Positions 35,783 through 44,388 of a DNA stretch of 64,000 nt are shown here, in pieces; position 1 is the stretch's first letter; each line of letters begins with the position of its first letter. This DNA is from JBFHQE01 sp041592335 (lineage in GTDB: Bacteria > Pseudomonadota > Gammaproteobacteria > Thiohalobacterales > Thiohalobacteraceae): assembly GCA_041592335.1 (NCBI GenBank), contig JBFHQE010000001.1, positions 391,171-455,170 on the forward strand, in the 5' to 3' direction. The notes under the pieces were generated by a model. That model worked only from the letters and a program-made list of their open reading frames with translations, had not been told where the DNA came from and made no database searches. Position numbers and translations under genes: made by a program.

Positions 35783-37140
35783 CAGAAGAACTTAAGAAAT
35801 TACTGGTCGTGGAAGACGACCCCGGGTTGCAGACGCAGTTGAAATGGTGCTTCGAAGGTTACCAGGTGATCATTGCCGGTAGTCGTGAAGCGGCGCTGAG
35901 CGAGCTGAAAAAATATCCTTTCCCCGTGATGACGCTGGATCTTGGTTTGCCGCCGGATGAAAGCGGTACCAGCGAGGGTTTTGCGACGCTTGAGCATGTA
36001 ATACAGGAGTTTCCGCACACCAAGGTGATCGTGGTTACGGGCAATAATGAACGCGATAACGCGCTCAAGGCGGTGGCACTGGGCGCTTATGATTTCTTCC
36101 ACAAACCGATCGATTCCGAGTTGCTTGGTTTTATTGTTAACCGCGCATACCGTTTGACGGAGCTGGAATATGAAAACCGGCGCCTGCATACCCAGCATCC
36201 TGACTCGCCGCTGGAAGGCGTGTTAACCGGTAGCCCCGAGATGGGCGAAGTCTGTCGCACCATCGAGAAGGTGGCGCCCGCCGATGCGACCGTACTGGTG
36301 CTGGGCGAGAGTGGTACCGGGAAGGAGTTGATGGCGCGCTCGTTGCACGGGTTGAGTAATCGCAATGATGGTCCCTTTGTGGCGATCAACTGTGCCGCGA
36401 TTCCGGAGAATCTGCTGGAGAGCGAACTGTTCGGTTATGAAAAGGGTGCTTTCACTGGTGCCGTGAAAACCACGCCGGGCAAGATCGAAACCGCCAGCGG
36501 CGGCACCCTTTTCCTCGATGAAGTGGGCGATCTGCCGATGCCGTTACAGGCCAAGCTGTTGCGCTTTCTGCAGGAGCGGGTGATCGAGCGTGTCGGTGGC
36601 CGCAAGGAAATCCCGGTGGATGTGCGCGTGGTCTGTGCAACGCACAAGGATCCCAAGGCGCTCATCGGCGAAGGCGATTTCCGCGAGGATTTGTATTACC
36701 GCATCAGTGAAATCACTATCCGCATCCCGCCATTGCGTGAGCGTTCGGGTGATGTTTTGCTGCTGGCGCGTTCTTTCCTTGATCGCTTCAGCAAACAGCA
36801 TGGCAACAAGATCCAGTCTTTTAGCAAGGATGCCCTGGCGGCGCTCGAGGGTTATCGCTGGCCAGGTAACGTGCGTGAGCTTGAGAACCGCGTCAAGCGT
36901 GCAGTGATCATGGCGGAGGGTAAGCAGATCACCGCCAGGGATCTGGAACTCGGCAATGAAGCGTCAGAAGAAGATAGCCAGACATTCGATCTGCGCGAGA
37001 TACGCGAGCAGGCCGAGCGGCAGGCCATTCTGCGCGCCATGAGTCACGTCGGTGGCAAAATTTCCCAGGCGGCCGAATTACTGGGTGTGAGTCGCCCGAC
37101 CATGTATGACCTGTTGAAGAAGTACAGCCTGAAAGATTAG
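35779..37140 (+). CDS. prsR: PEP-CTERM-box response regulator PrsR (NtrC type)
   Basis: The 453-residue protein has a receiver domain (phosphoacceptor Asp in VMTLDLGLPPDES, residues about 1-125), a sigma-54 AAA+ domain with Walker A GESGTGKELMARSLH, the sigma-54 loop YEKGAFTGAVKT and Walker B GGTLFLDEVGD, and a C-terminal Fis-type helix-turn-helix (ISQAAELLGVSRPTMYDLLKKY). PrsR is known to activate sigma-54 promoters of PEP-CTERM/exosortase genes. It ends in a 4-bp convergent overlap with dsbD. Confidence 0.94.
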   Translation: MTEELKKLLVVEDDPGLQTQLKWCFEGYQVIIAGSREAALSELKKYPFPVMTLDLGLPPDESGTSEGFATLEHVIQEFPHTKVIVVTGNNERDNALKAVALGAYDFFHKPIDSELLGFIVNRAYRLTELEYENRRLHTQHPDSPLEGVLTGSPEMGEVCRTIEKVAPADATVLVLGESGTGKELMARSLHGLSNRNDGPFVAINCAAIPENLLESELFGYEKGAFTGAVKTTPGKIETASGGTLFLDEVGDLPMPLQAKLLRFLQERVIERVGGRKEIPVDVRVVCATHKDPKALIGEGDFREDLYYRISEITIRIPPLRERSGDVLLLARSFLDRFSKQHGNKIQSFSKDALAALEGYRWPGNVRELENRVKRAVIMAEGKQITARDLELGNEASEEDSQTFDLREIREQAERQAILRAMSHVGGKISQAAELLGVSRPTMYDLLKKYSLKD

Positions 37141-39419
37141 CGACCGTTGGCCTTGTTCACATGCGCGGCAAAGGCTTCCGCTTTCATGGTGCCGACGACT
37201 CGCAGCGCGCGCTGCTCCTGGCCATTGCGATCGTAAAACAGGATCGCCGGGGGCAGTACCACATTGGTGTGGCGCATCAGCGCCTTGTCTTCCGCATCGG
37301 TCGCCGTAACATCGGCCTGCAATAACACATAGTCTTTCAGCGCTTCTCTGACCGGGGCAGTCGGAAATACATATTCCTCGTACTGAATACAGTAAGTGCA
37401 CCAGTCGGCATAATAATCGAGCATTACCGGCTTGCCTGCCGCGCGCGCATCGGCCAGTGCCTTCTCCAGATCGGCAACAGTCTTGATGCGCTGGAAAGCG
37501 ACAGCTTCATGCGAGCCACTTTCTGTTGCGGCCACGGCGACACTGCCACCGCTCGCCAGCAGTTTTGAACCATGCAGCGGATTGGTGACATCACGCGCAC
37601 CGCTCAGCCCACCGATCAGTACCACGGCGCCATATAAGACAATCACGACGCCGAGTCCTTTCCAGAATTTGCTCCAGCCGGAACTTTCAATCGGCAGTGG
37701 TTCCAGCGCGCCCATGTAGATGCCGGAAGTGATAAGCAGGGTGGCCCACATCAGCATGATCAGCATGGGCGAGAAGATATCGGGCATGCGGGACAGGAAC
37801 AGGATTGCGACCGCCAGCAGAATCACGCCCGCCACGGCTTTCACCGTATTCATCCAGTCACCGGCCTTGGGCAATAGTTTGCCGCCGCTCGCACCAACCA
37901 GTAGTAACGGTAGCCCCATGCCATTGCCCAGCGCGAACATTGCCAGCGCGCCATTAACCGGCCCGGCCGATGCCGCATAGCTCAGGGCGGCAACCAGGAT
38001 AGGGCCGCCGCAGGGGCCGATAATCAGGGCGGATAAAGCGCCCATGATGAATACGCCGATAAAGGAGCCACTTTTCTGTTCGTTGCTGATTTGATTAATA
38101 CGTGACTGAATCGCGGCAGGCATCTGGATGTTGAAGAAGCCGAACATCGACAGGGCCAGCAGAATGAACAGGATGGAGAACGGAATCAGGAAAATGGGTT
38201 TCTGAAACAGCGCCTGGATGCCAATTGCATCACTGAAGCTGCCAATAATGGCGCCGATCACCGCAAAGGTGATCGCCATGGATTCAACATAGACCAGTGT
38301 CAGTGTGATGCTGCGGGTGACAGTGGCCTGTTCGCCCTGGCCGACGATGATACTGGAGAGAATGGGAATCATCGGGTACATGCAGGCGGTGAAGGCCAAC
38401 AGCAGGCCAGCGCCGAGCGCGGCGATTAAAATGCTGACCAGACTGCCTTCCGCCAGTGTGCGAGAAAAACTGTCGAGATCGCTGCCGCCGGTTTCTGCTG
38501 CAACAGGCGTTACATCTGCTGCCTCCGTGCTGCCGCTGGGAAGCGAGAGCGCGGTAGTGGTGGTTTGCGGCGGGTAACAAAGACCGGCTTCGGCGCATCC
38601 CTGGTATTTACTGACCAGTTCGATATCCATAGCCTCGGCGACCTGGCGTTGCAGCGGAATGTTGATCACCAGTTCACCGCTGTAGGTTTCCACCCGGCCA
38701 AACTCGGGGTCGTCCTTCATCTTGCCCTTGGGGAAATCGGCATCGCCCAGGGCTATGCCCGCTGCGTCGACCAGCGCAAAACTGATGCGGTCTTTATAGA
38801 GATAATAACCCTCGGCAATCTGCCAGCGAGCCGCCAGGGTGTTGCCGTCAATTATCGCAACCTCGTGTTTGAATGCCTGTTCGACCGGCAGAAAGTCCTG
38901 CTCGTCACCAAAACCGAAATCGTTGCCGAGCGCGGAGAGTTGCTGGAATGCATCCGGCTCTGCTTGGGCTGGTGTCTTGCTTACGGCTGGGGTTGCGAGG
39001 CTGATGGTTTCGGAATGGGGTGGGTAGCAGATACCGCGCTCGGCGCAGCCTTGCGAAGTGACGTAAAGATCAAAGCGTGGCGGCGCATCGGCGCTGACAC
39101 TGACGGGCGCGGTTGCGCTGACGGTGCCGTGATAAATTTCCACTTCGCCAAAGAATTCATCCTGTTTGATTTCGCCATTCGGGAGCCTGATGGCACCGAT
39201 ATCCACGCCCGGTGTGTTGCTCTGCACCTTGATCTTGGTTTTGTATAGATAGTAGCCATCCTGGATTGACCAGGTGAGTTTGAGGCTGTTGCCTTCGATC
39301 TCGGTCGACAAGGCAAATGCTTCTTCGACCGGCAGGATTTCATCATCTTCCCAGAAAGCCGTGGCGGGTTGCGCGAACGACAGCAGGAAGAGCAGGGCGT
39401 AATGGAATAATCTTTTCAT
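37137..39419 (-). CDS. dsbD: Thiol:disulfide interchange protein DsbD with duplicated N-terminal domain
   Basis: After a signal peptide come two copies of the periplasmic nDsbD domain, each with its redox pair: Cys125/Cys131 in QGCAERGICYPP and Cys275/Cys281 in QGCAEAGLCYPP. The membrane part (about 325-605) has Cys346 (FTACMYPM) and Cys470 (IIGPCGG). The C-terminal thioredoxin domain has DYYADWCTYC (Cys674, Cys677). The protein carries electrons from cytoplasmic thioredoxin to periplasmic disulfides. At 760 residues it is longer than the usual roughly 570-600 because of the second N-domain. The start overlaps the cutA stop as ATGA. Confidence 0.93.
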   Translation of the reverse strand: MKRLFHYALLFLLSFAQPATAFWEDDEILPVEEAFALSTEIEGNSLKLTWSIQDGYYLYKTKIKVQSNTPGVDIGAIRLPNGEIKQDEFFGEVEIYHGTVSATAPVSVSADAPPRFDLYVTSQGCAERGICYPPHSETISLATPAVSKTPAQAEPDAFQQLSALGNDFGFGDEQDFLPVEQAFKHEVAIIDGNTLAARWQIAEGYYLYKDRISFALVDAAGIALGDADFPKGKMKDDPEFGRVETYSGELVINIPLQRQVAEAMDIELVSKYQGCAEAGLCYPPQTTTTALSLPSGSTEAADVTPVAAETGGSDLDSFSRTLAEGSLVSILIAALGAGLLLAFTACMYPMIPILSSIIVGQGEQATVTRSITLTLVYVESMAITFAVIGAIIGSFSDAIGIQALFQKPIFLIPFSILFILLALSMFGFFNIQMPAAIQSRINQISNEQKSGSFIGVFIMGALSALIIGPCGGPILVAALSYAASAGPVNGALAMFALGNGMGLPLLLVGASGGKLLPKAGDWMNTVKAVAGVILLAVAILFLSRMPDIFSPMLIMLMWATLLITSGIYMGALEPLPIESSGWSKFWKGLGVVIVLYGAVVLIGGLSGARDVTNPLHGSKLLASGGSVAVAATESGSHEAVAFQRIKTVADLEKALADARAAGKPVMLDYYADWCTYCIQYEEYVFPTAPVREALKDYVLLQADVTATDAEDKALMRHTNVVLPPAILFYDRNGQEQRALRVVGTMKAEAFAAHVNKANGR

Positions 39420-39751
39420 GGTTTGTTAATCAGGTTCTCGTCAATCCAGCGCAGATAGCCAGTCAGGCCCTGCTTTACAGGGACTGCAATAATTTCCGGA
39501 AGTTCATAGGGATGGTGTTGTTGAATGGTCTGACTGAGCGCATCAAAACGGTCGCTGCGCGTCTTGATCATCAACAGCTGCTCGGTCGAAGATTCCACCT
39601 GTCCCTGCCATTTATAAACAGAGGTTATGCCCGGCAGGATCGAAACACAGGCAGCCAGCTGTGATTCAACCAGTAAATCAGCCAGTTGCCTGGCGGTCTC
39701 GCTGTCGGGCGCGGTGCAATACACCACGCAGTGTTCGGTACCTGTCGCCAT
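39416..39751 (-). CDS. cutA: Divalent-cation tolerance protein CutA1
   Basis: The 111-residue trimeric cytoplasmic protein has the CutA1 pattern: CVVYCTAPDSETARQLADLLV, LAACVSILPGITSVYKWQG, and HPYELPEIIAVPV near the end. CutA is linked to copper and other divalent-metal tolerance, but its exact function is unclear. The frame is open from 39805, but ATG 39751 lies right before the first strand. cutA directly before dsbD is a common gammaproteobacterial arrangement, and here the two overlap by 3 bp. Confidence 0.94.
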   Translation of the reverse strand: MATGTEHCVVYCTAPDSETARQLADLLVESQLAACVSILPGITSVYKWQGQVESSTEQLLMIKTRSDRFDALSQTIQQHHPYELPEIIAVPVKQGLTGYLRWIDENLINKP

Positions 39752-39899
39752 TCCGGCACGATAGCCGAAGCCGCCTCTTGGGAAAAGCCTGACCTGCCCA
39801 TACATTAGCCCTATCCGTTAAGACGACGTCGATGGAAGCGCTATTCCATAAAATGGTGGGTGCTTGTGTCGGGAAGGATTCATCCGTTAAGGTCTCCGC

Positions 39900-40355
39900 A
39901 TGCACCCATTTACCCTGCTTTTCCTGCTGTTCCTGATCATACCGCTGGTCGAGATCTACATCCTGATCCAGGTTGGCGGGGTGATTGGTGCGATCCCGAC
40001 CATCTTCCTGGTGGTGTTCACGGCGGTTCTGGGCGCCCTGCTGTTGCGAATGCAGGGCCTGTCCACGCTCGCGCGGGTGCAGCAAAGCATGCTCAAAGGT
40101 GAGCTTCCGGCGATGGAGCTGCTGGAAGGCGCTGTGCTGGTCGTCTGTGGCGCATTGCTGCTGACACCGGGATTTTTCACCGACACTCTCGGCTTCCTCT
40201 GCCTGGTGCCGAGCCTGCGTCAGCACCTGGTGCGCGGCTTTGTGGACCGCTTCTTCCGTTTCAAGCAGCCCCAGCAGGGCGCATCCCAGCACCGGGAGCG
40301 TGGACCGGTCACGCTGGAAGGTGAATATACCCGTGACGACGAGAATCAGAAGTAA
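39900..40355 (+). CDS. fxsA: FxsA family membrane protein
   Basis: The 151-residue protein has three to four hydrophobic segments and the FxsA pattern IIPLVEIYILIQVGGVIG, GALLLRMQG and LLLTPGFFTDTLGFLCLVPSLR, with a polar C-terminal tail. In Escherichia coli, FxsA relieves exclusion of phage T7 by the F plasmid. The cellular role is not known. It lies just upstream of groES, as in many gammaproteobacteria, and is divergent from cutA. Confidence 0.92.
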   Translation: MHPFTLLFLLFLIIPLVEIYILIQVGGVIGAIPTIFLVVFTAVLGALLLRMQGLSTLARVQQSMLKGELPAMELLEGAVLVVCGALLLTPGFFTDTLGFLCLVPSLRQHLVRGFVDRFFRFKQPQQGASQHRERGPVTLEGEYTRDDENQK

Positions 40356-40394
40356 TTCTATCCATCCATCAATAATTTTTATCATTCTGCGCCC

Positions 40395-40422
40395 TTGAAT
40401 CTGCGGGTTGCGTCGCTATCAT
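40395..40422 (+). promoter_or_regulatory. Candidate groESL promoter
   Basis: TTGAAT (40395-40400) and TATCAT (40417-40422) stand 16 bp apart, a fair sigma-70 match. The -35 with its flanking C also reads CTTGAA, as in sigma-32 promoters, but no CCCCAT-like -10 is present. The CIRCE operator begins at the last base of the -10. Confidence 0.55.
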
Positions 40423-40448
40423 TAGCACTCACTGAAACCGAGTGCTAA
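40422..40448. promoter_or_regulatory. CIRCE operator (HrcA binding site)
   Basis: A perfect consensus CIRCE: TTAGCACTC, 9 bp, GAGTGCTAA. HrcA binds this inverted repeat and represses groESL until heat stress. It lies 63 bp before the groES start. A weaker related palindrome follows at 40462-40478 (GAGTGCT, 3 bp, AGCGCTC). Confidence 0.96.
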
Positions 40449-40510
40449 CAGCGCTCCAATCGAGTGCTGTCAGCGCTCATCCAACACTGTCTTTAAGGGA
40501 GAGTAAGTGA

Positions 40511-40801
40511 ATGAATATCCGTCCTTTGCATGATCGCGTGCTGGTGCGCCGTTTGGAAGAAGAGACCACCACCGCTGGCGGTATCGTGCTGCCGGGTTCC
40601 GCCGCCGAGAAGCCTGATCGAGGTGAAGTTTTAGCCGTAGGTAATGGCAAAATTCTGGAAGATGGATCTGTTCGGCCTATGGATGTGAAAGTAGGTGATG
40701 TGGTCATGTTTGGCCAGTATGGCGGTTCTAAGGTTAAGCACGCTGGTGAGGAACTGCTGATGATGCGCGAAGAAGAAATTTTCGCTGTGGTTGAAGGCTA
40801 A
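40511..40801 (+). CDS. groES: Co-chaperonin GroES
   Basis: The 96-residue protein has the GroES pattern: MNIRPLHDRVLVRRLEEE, the mobile loop TTTAGGIVLPGSAAEKP and the C-terminal EELLMMREEEIFAVVE. It caps the GroEL ring during folding. It lies behind a CIRCE operator, with groEL 27 bp downstream. Confidence 0.98.
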   Translation: MNIRPLHDRVLVRRLEEETTTAGGIVLPGSAAEKPDRGEVLAVGNGKILEDGSVRPMDVKVGDVVMFGQYGGSKVKHAGEELLMMREEEIFAVVEG

Positions 40802-40828
40802 GCAAAGAATTTCCAAGAGGATTAATCA

Positions 40829-42475
40829 ATGAGTGCAAAAGAAGTCAAGTTTGCTGATGATGCGCGTTCGCGCATGGTAGTTGGCGTTAACACCCTGGCG
40901 AATGCCGTCAAGGTTACCCTGGGTCCCAAGGGCCGCAACGTTGTTCTGGACAAGGCCTTCGGTGCGCCGACTGTCACCAAGGACGGCGTTTCCGTTGCCA
41001 AGGAAATCGAACTTAAAGACAAGTTTGAAAACATGGGCGCGCAGATGGTCAAGGAAGTTGCTTCCCAGACATCCGACGTTGCCGGTGACGGTACTACCAC
41101 TGCAACCGTACTAGCACAGTCTATTTTCCGCGAAGGCATGAAGGCCGTTGCGGCCGGCATGAACCCGATGGACCTGAAGCGCGGTATCGACAAGGCTGTA
41201 CTGGCCGCCGTTGATGCGCTGAAGGGTATGTCCAAGCCCTGCGCGGACAACAAGGCCATTGCCCAGGTGGGTACTATTTCCGCCAACTCTGACGAAAACA
41301 TCGGCAATATTATCGCCGATGCGATGGAAAAGGTCGGCAAGGAAGGCGTTATCACGGTAGAAGAAGGTTCCACGCTGGAAAACGAACTGGACGTTGTGGA
41401 AGGTATGCAGTTCGACCGTGGTTACCTGTCACCTTACTTCGTGAACAATCAGCAGAGCATGTCAGCTGAACTGGATGACCCTTACATCCTGATCCACGAC
41501 AAGAAGATCTCCAACATCCGCGATCTGCTGCCCGTGCTGGAAGGCGTGGCCAAGGCCGGTAAGCCGCTGATGATTATTGCCGAAGACGTTGAAGGCGAAG
41601 CACTGGCGACCCTGGTTGTGAACAGCATCCGCGGCATCGTCAAGGTGTGCGCGGTTAAGGCGCCTGGCTTCGGCGATCGCCGCAAGGCCATGCTGCAGGA
41701 TATCGCGATCCTGACCGGCGGTACCGTGATTTCTGAAGAAACCGGTATGAACTTGGACAAGGCGACGCTAGACGATCTCGGCAACGCTAAGAAGATCCAG
41801 GTGACCAAGGAAACCACCACCATCATCGATGGTGCGGGTAACTCCGACGATATCGAAGCGCGCGTTAACCAGATCCGTACCCAGATCGAAGATGCGACTT
41901 CCGATTACGACCGTGAAAAACTGCAGGAACGTGTTGCCAAGCTGGCCGGCGGTGTTGCCGTGATCAAGGTTGGTGCCGCGACTGAAGTGGAAATGAAAGA
42001 GAAGAAGGCGCGTGTCGAAGATGCGCTGCATGCAACGCGTGCCGCGGTTGAAGAAGGCGTGGTGCCGGGTGGTGGTGTTGCCCTGATTCGTGCCCGCACG
42101 GCTATCGACGGTCTGACCGGTGATAATCACGATCAGGACGTTGGGATTAACATCCTGCGTCGCGCCATGGAAGAGCCGCTGCGCCAGATCGTCAGCAACG
42201 CCGGCGAAGAAGCGTCTGTGGTGCTGTCCAAGGTGCAGGAAGGTGAAGGTAACTTCGGTTACAACGCTGGTAAGGGTAACTATGGCGACATGATCGAAAT
42301 GGGTATCCTGGATCCGACCAAGGTAACTCGTTCTGCGCTGCAGAATGCGGCCTCTGTCTCCGGCCTGATGATCACCACCGAGTGCATGGTGGCCGAGCTG
42401 CCAAAGGAAGATGAGCCAGTTGGTGCGGGTGACATGGGTGGCATGGGCGGCATGGGTGGTATGGGCATGATGTAA
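40829..42475 (+). CDS. groEL: Chaperonin GroEL
   Basis: The 548-residue protein has all family marks: VTLGPKGRNVVLDKAFGAPT, the ATP-binding DGTTTATVLAQ, the conserved AAVEEGVVPGGGVALIRA and a GGM-repeat tail (GGMGGMGGMGGMGMM). The cytoplasmic double-ring folds proteins with GroES. It forms an operon with groES and is closed by the terminator at 42508. Confidence 0.98.
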   Translation: MSAKEVKFADDARSRMVVGVNTLANAVKVTLGPKGRNVVLDKAFGAPTVTKDGVSVAKEIELKDKFENMGAQMVKEVASQTSDVAGDGTTTATVLAQSIFREGMKAVAAGMNPMDLKRGIDKAVLAAVDALKGMSKPCADNKAIAQVGTISANSDENIGNIIADAMEKVGKEGVITVEEGSTLENELDVVEGMQFDRGYLSPYFVNNQQSMSAELDDPYILIHDKKISNIRDLLPVLEGVAKAGKPLMIIAEDVEGEALATLVVNSIRGIVKVCAVKAPGFGDRRKAMLQDIAILTGGTVISEETGMNLDKATLDDLGNAKKIQVTKETTTIIDGAGNSDDIEARVNQIRTQIEDATSDYDREKLQERVAKLAGGVAVIKVGAATEVEMKEKKARVEDALHATRAAVEEGVVPGGGVALIRARTAIDGLTGDNHDQDVGINILRRAMEEPLRQIVSNAGEEASVVLSKVQEGEGNFGYNAGKGNYGDMIEMGILDPTKVTRSALQNAASVSGLMITTECMVAELPKEDEPVGAGDMGGMGGMGGMGMM

Positions 42476-42507
42476 GCCCAACTCGTTGAGCTGAAAGCCA
42501 AAAGATG

Positions 42508-42535
42508 AGCCCCGCGCAAGCGGGGCTTTCTTTTT
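42508..42535 (+). terminator. Intrinsic terminator after groEL
   Basis: AGCCCCGC, GCAA loop, GCGGGGCT, then TTCTTTTT. It lies 33 bp after the groEL stop. Confidence 0.92.
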
Positions 42536-42634
42536 GCGGAATTTAGATAGCGATGAGACCGTGAATTCAGTGTTTGTCATATTGTGTTGTGGAGATTTTC
42601 ACTTTAGTATCTCGCCCTAAGAAACGAAGATGTC

Positions 42635-42650
42635 GTACGTTTTTGCGTAC
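42635..42650. promoter_or_regulatory. Small palindrome upstream of the VPLPA-CTERM gene
   Basis: GTACG, six bases TTTTTG, CGTAC, 52 bp before the gene start. PrsR-regulated genes carry a PEP-CTERM box near a sigma-54 promoter, but no clear -24/-12 pair (TGGC-N-TTGC) was found here. The palindrome is therefore only a candidate operator or leader hairpin. Confidence 0.35.
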
Positions 42651-42701
42651 TGAAAAATAAAACGACCGAAATAGAGTGCAAAAGCACCTAAGGATGGAGT
42701 C

Positions 42702-43490
42702 ATGAAGTCAGCTATATCCAAGTCCCTGATGGGAACTTTGCTTTTATCCGCGAGTATCACCACGCACGCCTCCACATATGCGGTTTCAACCACTTCGGTG
42801 GATAATTTTTTATTAACCGGCGCAAGTGTGACTGGTTGGACTTTCAGCCAGGTTATGGCTACCAGTGATGGTGTTACCGAGGCGTTTGCAGATAACTCAG
42901 ATCCGGCAGCAGCCTGTGTGGGATGCGGCTACAACAACAGTTTTGTATCTCATGGCTCCTCAACTTCACCTTACTCCTATAGCGACGCATTGATATCGGA
43001 TAGTGATATCACTACAGCTTCAGGCGGTTCTGCATCAGCTATTGCCGAGGTTTATGCGGCAAATGGTGTTAATGGCAGCGGTCTGGCCAGCAACTCTATG
43101 ACGGCATTGATCACGGCTACAAATTCAACTATTACAGTCAGCTTTGACATCAGTAGTTACTTAAAAGTAACCGTAACGAATGGTGATATTGGTTTTGCTT
43201 CTCGTTCAATGGAAGTAACGCTCTCTGATATGTCTAACGCTGTGATCGGATCTATTTCTCCGTTCGATTTGGGGATCGGTCCAAATGATGCCTTGGATAA
43301 TCTGAATCAGACTGGAAATGTTTTCAATTTCACTGGTCTTACTAGCGGATTCCAATACAAGCTGAACATTAGTATGGATCAACAGGTGTTTTCTAATGTG
43401 CAGCCAGTACCGGTACCCGCCGCTGCATGGTTATTCGGCTCCGGTCTGATGGGTCTGGTCGCGGTCGCGCGCCGTCGTAAGACTGCCTGA
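42702..43490 (+). CDS. VPLPA-CTERM sorting domain-containing exported protein
   Basis: The 262-residue protein has a signal peptide (about residues 1-23, ending THA). The mature region is rich in Ser, Thr and Gly, with few charges and one CVGCG motif. The C-terminal sorting signal has three parts: PVPVPAAAWLFGS, a membrane helix, and the basic tail ARRRKTA. The motif is VPVPA, a variant of the VPLPA signal recognised by XrtD. It would be cleaved at the inner membrane and released, perhaps to be joined to or held in the exopolysaccharide. Function of the mature part is unknown. It stands alone between two terminators. Confidence 0.88.
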   Translation: MKSAISKSLMGTLLLSASITTHASTYAVSTTSVDNFLLTGASVTGWTFSQVMATSDGVTEAFADNSDPAAACVGCGYNNSFVSHGSSTSPYSYSDALISDSDITTASGGSASAIAEVYAANGVNGSGLASNSMTALITATNSTITVSFDISSYLKVTVTNGDIGFASRSMEVTLSDMSNAVIGSISPFDLGIGPNDALDNLNQTGNVFNFTGLTSGFQYKLNISMDQQVFSNVQPVPVPAAAWLFGSGLMGLVAVARRRKTA

Positions 43491-43511
43491 TATTTCCGTA
43501 TCAAGTAAAAC

Positions 43512-43539
43512 AAAAAGCCCCGCATAAGCGGGGCTTTTT
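43512..43539. terminator. Bidirectional intrinsic terminator
   Basis: A perfect 12-bp stem, AAAAAGCCCCGC and GCGGGGCTTTTT, around ATAA. It has T runs on both strands and serves the VPLPA-CTERM gene and the converging DsrC-like gene. Confidence 0.95.
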
Positions 43540-43550
43540 GTTTGCATGAA

Positions 43551-44288
43551 TTAATCGATACAGCCAGGCGGTTCCGCCAGCCCACCGATCAGGCTGCCCT
43601 GGCGGGCAGGGCCACCCGGGAACAACTCATACAGATACGCCTTGCTGCATTTGGCCGGATCCATGCCGGACTGGCGCAGATGTTTGATGAGCAGTTTGAT
43701 CATGGGTGCGATCGCGTACTCGGCATAAAAGCCTCGGATGAAATTGATGATCTCCCAGTGCTCGGCCTTCAGGGTGATGCCCTGGGTTTCGGCCAGATAA
43801 CCAGCCAGTTTTTCGTTCCAGGCCTCGCGTTCCACCAGGTTTCCGCTGGGTGTGAGATGGTAGGTCTGGCCTTCGAATTCGAATGCGTGCATTAAGTCGC
43901 TGACTGATGCAGAACCGGTCATGACAGCCTTGCGAGGCTTGTTGTTTGTCACGAATTCGTCCACTAATGGTGAAGGCAAACCAGCGATGCGCGATGCCTG
44001 TTGCGAAATGCCGCCGGGGAACAGGTTGTTCAAATAGGCATCATCGGTTTTATCGGCGCTGAACTCATGCGAAAAAGCTTTCTTGAAAAGCTTGCTGGCG
44101 GGTACAAGGCCGTATTGCTGGTAGTAATTGCGCAAAAAGCACACGATTTCCCAGTGTGGTTCTGTCAGGGTAATTCCCTCTTTATCGGCCAGCGCGATGG
44201 CGACATCCTTGTTCCAGTTATCCGTGCTTTCGAGACGACCTTCTTCCGTTAATGGATACTCAATCCCGTTGATATTCAGTGCGCTCAT
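43551..44288 (-). CDS. Tandem DsrC/TusE-family sulfur relay protein
   Basis: Two DsrC/TusE domains are fused in 245 residues. Domain 1 (about 1-110) has EEGRLESTDNWNKDVAIALA, HWEIVCFLRNYYQQYG and YLNNLFPGGISQQASRIAGLP but lacks any C-terminal-arm cysteine. Domain 2 (about 136-245) has LVEREAWNEKLAGYLAETQG, HWEIINFIRGFYAEY and YLYELFPGGPARQGSLIGGL, and ends PPGCID with Cys243 as the sole arm cysteine, as in TusE. DsrC family proteins carry sulfur as persulfide or trisulfide on that arm. Cys50 and Cys214 are extra. ATG 44288 follows GGGGGA. It is next to the DsrE-containing anti-sigma gene. Confidence 0.9.
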   Translation of the reverse strand: MSALNINGIEYPLTEEGRLESTDNWNKDVAIALADKEGITLTEPHWEIVCFLRNYYQQYGLVPASKLFKKAFSHEFSADKTDDAYLNNLFPGGISQQASRIAGLPSPLVDEFVTNNKPRKAVMTGSASVSDLMHAFEFEGQTYHLTPSGNLVEREAWNEKLAGYLAETQGITLKAEHWEIINFIRGFYAEYAIAPMIKLLIKHLRQSGMDPAKCSKAYLYELFPGGPARQGSLIGGLAEPPGCID

Positions 44289-44388
44289 TGTTTCCCCCAA
44301 TTTAAAGCAGTTACTAAACGGGATATCGGGTAGAAGGCGGAGAGTCTTGAATCGTTAAAAACGTAAGATAAACAAAAAAGGAAGCGCC

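Noticed and set aside
39678..40385. Long minus-strand open frame of 235 codons opposite fxsA
   Set aside because: It is antisense to fxsA and the cutA leader, has Gln/His/Arg-rich low-complexity composition and no domain; fxsA on the plus strand is clearly the gene.
42540..42700. Sigma-54 promoter or PEP-CTERM box before the VPLPA-CTERM gene
   Set aside because: No TGGC-N-TTGC pair was found at the needed spacing; only a small palindrome is reported.
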